From the NCBI RefSeq assembly GCF_937888285.1, contig NZ_CALART010000112.1, forward strand, positions 1 through 43,245: 43,245 bases of DNA, read 5' to 3'. Below are positions 39,422 to 43,245 of the stretch, piece by piece. The translations under genes and the position numbers were made by a program. Within the stretch, counting starts at the first letter, position 1; each line of letters starts with the position of its first letter. The notes under the pieces are model-generated. The model ran no database searches, was not told the DNA's origin, and saw only the letters and a program-made list of their open reading frames with translations. Source of the stretch: an uncultured Aquimonas sp. (GTDB lineage: Bacteria; Pseudomonadota; Gammaproteobacteria; Xanthomonadales; Xanthomonadaceae).

Positions 39422-40813
39422 ATGCTGAAGTCCGCATCCACCGATCCCCTTCGCCGCCGTCTGCTCGGCGGCAGCGCGGCCTCACTGATCGCGCTGAGTC
39501 CGCTGGGCCAGGCGTTCGCGCGCGCCGGACTGGGCAGCGAGACCGGCGCCCGCGCTGCCGGCTATGGCCGCTTGCGTCCCGTCGCCGACGAGACCACCGG
39601 CCTGCCGCTGCTGGAACTGCCCGAGGGCTTCAGCTACCGCAGCTTCGGCTGGGCCGGCGAAGCGCTCGCCGACGGGCTCGGCAGCATTCCGGGCGAAGCC
39701 GACGGCATGGGCCTGGTGCGCAGCGAAGGCGAGGTCTTCACCCTGGTGCGCAACCACGAGTGCGTGAACCTCGACGGCAGCTTCGGCCCCGCCAGCAGCC
39801 ACTACGACGCCCCCTGCGGCGGCGGCACCGTCACCCTGCGCTATGACCGCGCCGCCGGCACACTCATCGAAGCCCGCGGCTCGCTGTCCGGCACCCTGCA
39901 GAACTGCGCCGGCGGCACCACGCCCTGGGGCAGCTGGCTGTCCTGCGAGGAAATCGTGACTCCCGCGAACCACAGCGGCGAATACAAGGGGCATACCTTC
40001 CAGCTGACCCGTGCCCACGGCTTCGTCTTCGAGGTCCCGGCTGACGGCGCATCAGACGCCCGCCCACTCACCGCGCTCGGCCAGTTCCGCCACGAGGCCG
40101 CTGCCGTCGATCCGCGCGACGGCGTCGTCTACCTCACCGAAGACCATCGCCCCGCCGGCTTCTATCGCCTGCTGCCGACCACGCCCGGCAAGCTCATCGA
40201 GGGCGGTCGCCTGCAGATGCTGCGGGTGGAATCGCAGCCCGACCTGCGCCGCGGCCTGAAGCCCGGCCAGCGCTTCGACGTGGACTGGGTGGACATCGAG
40301 AAGCCCGAAGCCGGCTGGGTCGAAGGCGGCGGCATGGACGGCCTGCTGCGCCAGGGCCGGGCCCAGGGCGCCAGCCTGTTCACCCGTCTCGAAGGCCTGA
40401 TCATCGGTGAGGACGAAGTCTTCTTCACCGCCACCGACGGCGGCGATGCCGGCAGCGGCCAGGTGTTCCGCTTCGTCCCCAGCAGCCAGACCCTGGAGCT
40501 GTTCTACGAGTCGCCGGGCAGCGCCGTGCTCGACTACCCCGACAACATCTGTCTCGGCCCCAAGGGCCTGCTGGTGCTCTGCGAGGACAGCGACCAGCCC
40601 GTGCAGCGCCTCTACGGCCTGGACCGCGCCGGCGGCCTGTTCGAGCTGGCCCGCAACAACGCGCAGCTGGATGGCGTGTTCGGCCACAGCGGCGATTTCC
40701 GCGGCGCCGAATGGGCCGGCGCCTGCTTCAGCCCCGACGGCCGCACCCTGTTCGCCAATGTCTACAGGCCCGGGTTCACCGTGGCGATCACCGGGCCGTT
40801 CGACGCGGCTTGA
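39422..40813 (+). CDS. Tat-exported PhoX/DUF839-family protein
   Basis: A 463-residue protein of the PhoX-like (DUF839) beta-propeller family. It starts with a Tat signal: three Arg (DPLRRRLLGGSAASLIALSPL) then a mild hydrophobic stretch ending AFA. Folding before export, often around a metal cofactor, is therefore likely. Family blocks include GEVFTLVRNHEC, CAGGTTPWGSWLSCEE, EAAAVDPRDGVVYLTED, GFYRLLP, PDNICLGPKGLLVLCED and FSPDGRTLFANVYRPG. Members include Ca2+/Fe3+ alkaline phosphatases, but many have no assigned activity. This one may be either. I chose the ATG at 39422 because it gives the Tat signal; earlier in-frame starts add a repeat-encoded leader. Confidence 0.88.
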   Translation: MLKSASTDPLRRRLLGGSAASLIALSPLGQAFARAGLGSETGARAAGYGRLRPVADETTGLPLLELPEGFSYRSFGWAGEALADGLGSIPGEADGMGLVRSEGEVFTLVRNHECVNLDGSFGPASSHYDAPCGGGTVTLRYDRAAGTLIEARGSLSGTLQNCAGGTTPWGSWLSCEEIVTPANHSGEYKGHTFQLTRAHGFVFEVPADGASDARPLTALGQFRHEAAAVDPRDGVVYLTEDHRPAGFYRLLPTTPGKLIEGGRLQMLRVESQPDLRRGLKPGQRFDVDWVDIEKPEAGWVEGGGMDGLLRQGRAQGASLFTRLEGLIIGEDEVFFTATDGGDAGSGQVFRFVPSSQTLELFYESPGSAVLDYPDNICLGPKGLLVLCEDSDQPVQRLYGLDRAGGLFELARNNAQLDGVFGHSGDFRGAEWAGACFSPDGRTLFANVYRPGFTVAITGPFDAA

Positions 40814-40913
40814 TGGCTGCTGCGAAGCGGCTTGAAGCGCGAGCGTCGTCGCGTCCCTGAGAGCTTCTCAGCCCCGCGTCGCGGGGCGGGTGTTCTCGAA
40901 GAAACATGGGGGC

Positions 40914-40940
40914 GTCATCCCCGCGCATGCGGGGATCCAG
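40914..40940. repeat. GTCATCCCCGCG...GGGGATCCAG repeat
   Basis: A palindrome of the widespread GTCATCCCCGCGNANGCGGGGATCCAG type, found in many proteobacterial intergenic regions. Stem arms are ATCCCCGC and GCGGGGAT. Confidence 0.8.
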
Positions 40941-40967
40941 TGATCTGGCCGCTGCTGCAGGTCCGGT

Positions 40968-40996
40968 CTGGGCCCCCGCCTCCGCGGGGGCGACGA
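40968..40996 (-). repeat. REP-like unit, inverted copy
   Basis: Read on the minus strand it is TCGTCGCCCCCGCG-GAG-GCGGGGGCCCAG. It matches the unit at 41154-41182 at 27 of 29 positions, in opposite orientation. Confidence 0.75.
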
Positions 40997-41153
40997 GCCA
41001 GGGGTCGCTAGACGCTGTTTGGGCCGGATTTTCACGCCGTGCTGCCGCGAAGGCGATCCAATACGATCAACCACTTACGATTCGGTTTCTTGAGAGGCGT
41101 TCGCGCAAAGGCGAGGGCGACCCGGACGCAACGGGATGGCCTCGCCGTTGACG

Positions 41154-41182
41154 TCGTCGCCCCCGCGAATGCGGGGGCCCAG
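41154..41182 (+). repeat. REP-like unit, direct copy
   Basis: TCGTCGCCCCCGCG-AAT-GCGGGGGCCCAG, the partner of the inverted copy 157 bases to the left. An inverted pair of palindromes around a short spacer is the layout of REP doublets (REPINs). Confidence 0.75.
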
Positions 41183-41236
41183 CCCATCACCCTCACCCTC
41201 CGCTGCTGTCGAAGCTGCTGGCGAGGCCGATCCCCC

Positions 41237-41620
41237 TCAACCCCGCATCGCCCGCCAAGACGCCACCGTCAGCGCACGCAGGGCCGCGCAGTAGGCCTCC
41301 TGATCGAAAGCCGGTGGATCACCGCGTGCGGAGAGAATGGGAAAGATGTGCTGGATCACCACATAGCCCAGCGCGTGCAGCGCATCGTGCCGCGACAGAC
41401 CGCCGCGCATCAGCCGCTGCAGCGCGGCCCGCGCGTCTTCGGGCTCATCCATGGCCAGCTGGTTCTCGACAATCATGTGGAAGGCCGAGTGCGCCACCGC
41501 GTTCTCGCCAAAGCCACCCCGGGCTGCGTGGAACGCCGTGATCAACTGGAGTCGAGTGCCTTCATCCAGCGACAGCCAGGCCGCAGGCTGGGGCGCCACA
41601 TCGGGGTCATATCGCTTCAT
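41237..41620 (-). CDS. DUF1841-like conserved protein
   Basis: A 127-residue soluble protein. The start MKRYDPDVAPQPAAWLSLDEGTRLQLI and the central AHSAFHMIVENQLAMDEP (about residues 43-60) then LMRGGLSRHDALHALGYVVIQHIF resemble the DUF1841 family, whose function is unknown. The His residues and the VENQLA helix are conserved landmarks. A very good GGAGG lies six bases before the ATG at 41620. It follows the broken methyltransferase gene by 12 bases on the same strand, so the two were probably co-transcribed before the IS66 insertion. Confidence 0.8.
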   Translation of the reverse strand: MKRYDPDVAPQPAAWLSLDEGTRLQLITAFHAARGGFGENAVAHSAFHMIVENQLAMDEPEDARAALQRLMRGGLSRHDALHALGYVVIQHIFPILSARGDPPAFDQEAYCAALRALTVASWRAMRG

Positions 41621-41632
41621 GCGAGTCCTCCG

Positions 41633-41876
41633 TCAGGGGCTCGGCACGGCATCGTAGTAGTGATTGCCGCCCTCATCCACGTGTTGTGCGACGACCTGCA
41701 TCCCCGCCGCATGCAGCGCCGCGCGATACGCGGCCTCCCCCAGCGACACCGATGGCCGACCCGTCAGCAGATCCATCCACTCGGCCTGTTGCACAGGCGC
41801 ACTGAACAGAAAGCGCCCACCGGGTTTCAACACGGTCGCCACCCGCGCAATCAGCTCGCGCTGGGTGGGTGGCGGC
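41633..41876 (-). pseudogene. C-terminal remnant of a SAM-dependent methyltransferase
   Basis: About 80 codons remain: PPPTQRELIARVATVLKPGG onward to the stop at 41633. LIARVATVLKPGGRFLFSAP is the beta-5 region of a class I methyltransferase (the LKPGG-F-F pattern). The later GMQVVAQHVDEGGNHYYDAV is a typical C-terminal strand. The N-terminal SAM-binding half is missing, because an IS66-family end abuts at 41877. The rest of the gene should lie beyond the IS, outside the window. Confidence 0.85.
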
Positions 41877-41921
41877 GTAAGCGTCCGGCCACCACACCTA
41901 CCGCTCGACCTCACCTTGTGC

Positions 41922-42035
41922 TGGGCCTTAGCTGCCGAGCGCTGCCCAGCCCTCGGTGGGCAGCAGGCTGTCGATATCTGGGCCTTAGCTGCCGAGCGCT
42001 GCCCAGCCCTCGGTGGGCAGCAAGCTGTCGATATC
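41922..42035. repeat. 57-bp tandem duplication at the end of tnpC
   Basis: Two direct copies (41922-41978 and 41979-42035) differ by a single base (CAGGCTG versus CAAGCTG). Each carries the tnpC stop codon and the 16 codons before it. Reading on the minus strand, the first copy met provides the working stop at 41985-41987. The second lies beyond it as untranslated DNA. Confidence 0.9.
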
Positions 42036-43245
42036 CCGGTTGCGCGTAGTCGGAAGCCGTGTGAGTACGTCAGTCAGCCAGGCCTGCGGGCAAAGGCCAT
42101 TGGCCTTGGCGGTGGCGACCAGGCTCATGATCGCGGCGGCGCGCGGGCCGGCTTTCGTGCCGCCGATGAACAGCCAGTTCTTGCGGCCCAGCGTGATCGG
42201 GCGGATGGCGTTCTCGATCGGGTTGTTGTCGATCGGTCGACCGCCGTCCTCGAGGTAGCGCAGCAGCGCGGGCCAGCGGCTGAGCGCGTGATTCACCGCC
42301 TTGGCGAGGCCGCTGTTCTTCAGCGTTTTGAGGCCCAGCGCCTGCAGCCAGTCGTGCAGCTCGGTCAGCTTCGGCGCGGCGTGCTGCTGGCGATAGGCGC
42401 GCAGCGCCTCGCCGTGGAGTCCTTGGTCCTTGGCCTCGGCTTCGATGCGGTACAGCACGCCGACGCGTTCGACGGCCTCCTGTGCCAGGGGGCTGCCGCT
42501 GGCCTGGACGACCTCGACAAACTTGCGGCGCACATGCACCCAACAGGCGAGCTCGGTGACGCCCTCGCGGAACAGCGCCTTGTAGCCGGCGTAGTCGTCG
42601 ACCATGAGCGCGCCGCGCCAGTCCCCGAGGAACTCGCGTGCGTGCTTGCCGCTGCGGCTGTCGGCGTAGTCGAACACCACGATCGGTGGCCCGGCCGTGC
42701 TGCGGTAGGCGAACAGGTAGCTCTGCTGGGTCTTGCCGTTGCCCGGATCCAGCGTGTCGACTGGGGTCTCGTCCGCATGCAGGCAGGCCTGTTCGCGCAG
42801 CTTCTCGCGCAGTCGATCGGCCAGCGGCTGCAGGGCGATACCGCAGGCACCGACCCAGTCGGCGAGCGTGCTGCGCGGCAGCTCGATGCCGGCGCGGGCG
42901 TAGATCGCCTGCTGCCGGTACAGCGGCAGGTGGTCGGTGTACTTGGCCAGCAGCACCTGCGCCAACAGCGAGGGCGCGGGCAGGCCGCGGTCGATGATGG
43001 CGGGTGCGACCGGCTCGGCGACGACGGTCTCACACGCCCGGCAGGCGTACTGCGGATGGACGTGGCGCTCGACGTGGAACTTCGCTGGGGTGTAGGCCAG
43101 CTTCTCGCTGACGTGCTCGCCGATCTTGACCAGAGCAGCGGCGCAGGTGGCGCAGGTGCAGCCCGTCGCGGGCTCGTGCACGGTGATGATGCGCGGCAGC
43201 TCCGGCGGCAGCGCTTGGCGCTTGGGTGTGGCCTTGGCGGGGCGC
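41985..43245 (-). CDS. IS66-family transposase TnpC (5' end outside window)
   Basis: A DDE-type transposase with 419 codons in the window. The frame stays open past 43181 to the window edge (reading RPAKATPKRQALPPELPRII before VHEP), so the apparent GTG start at 43181 is not the true one. A Cys-rich zinc-binding region (CTCATCAA and CRACETVV, near the N-terminal part seen) precedes the catalytic domain. DDE residues lie in CLHADETPVD, LMVDDYAGYK and NNPIENAIRPI. The C-terminal GRKNWLFIGGTKAGPRAAAIMSLVATAK is an IS66 hallmark. The last 16 codons and stop are duplicated just downstream. Confidence 0.95.
   Translation of the reverse strand, partial: RPAKATPKRQALPPELPRIITVHEPATGCTCATCAAALVKIGEHVSEKLAYTPAKFHVERHVHPQYACRACETVVAEPVAPAIIDRGLPAPSLLAQVLLAKYTDHLPLYRQQAIYARAGIELPRSTLADWVGACGIALQPLADRLREKLREQACLHADETPVDTLDPGNGKTQQSYLFAYRSTAGPPIVVFDYADSRSGKHAREFLGDWRGALMVDDYAGYKALFREGVTELACWVHVRRKFVEVVQASGSPLAQEAVERVGVLYRIEAEAKDQGLHGEALRAYRQQHAAPKLTELHDWLQALGLKTLKNSGLAKAVNHALSRWPALLRYLEDGGRPIDNNPIENAIRPITLGRKNWLFIGGTKAGPRAAAIMSLVATAKANGLCPQAWLTDVLTRLPTTRNRDIDSLLPTEGWAALGS

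Larger units (their letters stand above)
40814..41236. other. Gene-free stretch with REP-type palindromes
   Basis: The 423 bases between the convergent PhoX-like and DUF1841-like genes have no convincing gene. They hold a 7-bp hairpin (GCCCCGC/GCGGGGC, 40871-40887) that may end the PhoX-like message without a T tract. Three GCGGGG-type palindromic repeats are listed separately. Confidence 0.75.
41877..43245 (-). mobile_element. IS66-family insertion sequence, one end (partial)
   Basis: The element begins with GTAAGCGTCCGGCC at 41877, the GTAAGCG-type terminal repeat of the IS66 family. It contains the transposase tnpC reading toward this end and runs off the right edge. The eight bases before it (GTGGCGGC, 41869-41876) are the predicted target duplication. 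The other copy would be at the far end, out of the window. tnpA and tnpB, usual partners upstream of tnpC, are expected to the right. Confidence 0.88.

Noticed and set aside
1..43245. tRNA, rRNA, replication origin or prophage
   Set aside because: I saw no tRNA cloverleaf, rRNA core sequence, DnaA-box cluster or phage structural gene while reading both strands. This was by eye, so a small tRNA missed by reading would need tRNAscan-SE to exclude.

Overview
The window is a chromosomal segment of a GC-rich gammaproteobacterium. The PilS/PilR pair, vSGLT-like sugar symporter, S9 peptidases, nadAB and the many GC-rich intergenic palindromes together suggest the Xanthomonadales (Lysobacterales: Lysobacter, Rhodanobacter, Dokdonella or Aquimonas-like). 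That placement is an inference from gene content and style; no rRNA is present to settle it. Almost all of it is housekeeping DNA with compact operons and strong GC3 bias. The right end is accessory: an IS66-family element has landed in a methyltransferase gene.

Layout. 0.2-1.2 kb: an adenosine-kinase-like PfkB sugar kinase (minus). 1.5-7.1 kb: the rod-shape operon mreB-mreC-mreD-mrdA(PBP2)-rodA. 7.2-11.6 kb: two unlike S9 serine peptidases in tandem, both with lipoprotein signals. 11.7-15.7 kb (minus): class Ia ribonucleotide reductase nrdA-nrdB, preceded by a cobalamin riboswitch and a promoter overlapped by two NrdR-box-like sites. 15.8-19.0 kb: a REC-HDOD response regulator, a vSGLT-like Na+/sugar symporter on the other strand, and a small membrane protein. 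19.1-21.8 kb: nadA-nadB behind two tandem inverted repeats placed on the promoter. 22.0-26.1 kb: pilS-pilR (type IV pilus control) and srkA. 26.2-28.5 kb: a periplasmic cyclophilin, then a 45-codon small ORF coupled by ATGA overlap to a CysB-type LysR gene. 28.5-29.0 kb: nested palindromic repeats. 29.0-32.6 kb (minus): ftsY, an AsmA-like gene, mutY and yggX in one tight operon. 32.7-39.0 kb: rsmD, coaD, a lipoprotein, a YfhL-type ferredoxin, ggt, a metallo-beta-lactamase-fold hydrolase, a DUF4920 protein and a TMEM43-family protein. 39.0-41.2 kb: repeats and a Tat-exported PhoX/DUF839 protein. 41.2-43.2 kb: a DUF1841-like gene, the cut methyltransferase and the IS66 end.

How the genes work together. 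Several sets support growth and division: wall elongation (Mre/PBP2/RodA), dNTP supply (NrdAB), NAD synthesis (NadAB), CoA synthesis (CoaD), membrane targeting (FtsY) and ribosome modification (RsmD). MutY, YggX and SrkA point to oxidative-stress care.

No wholly new system is evident. The most interesting signals are regulatory. They are the layered NrdR plus B12-riboswitch control of nrdAB, which predicts a B12-dependent class II reductase elsewhere in the genome; the double operator on nadA; a LacI-type perfect palindrome between the sugar symporter and its neighbour; and the translationally coupled small ORF ahead of the CysB-like regulator.
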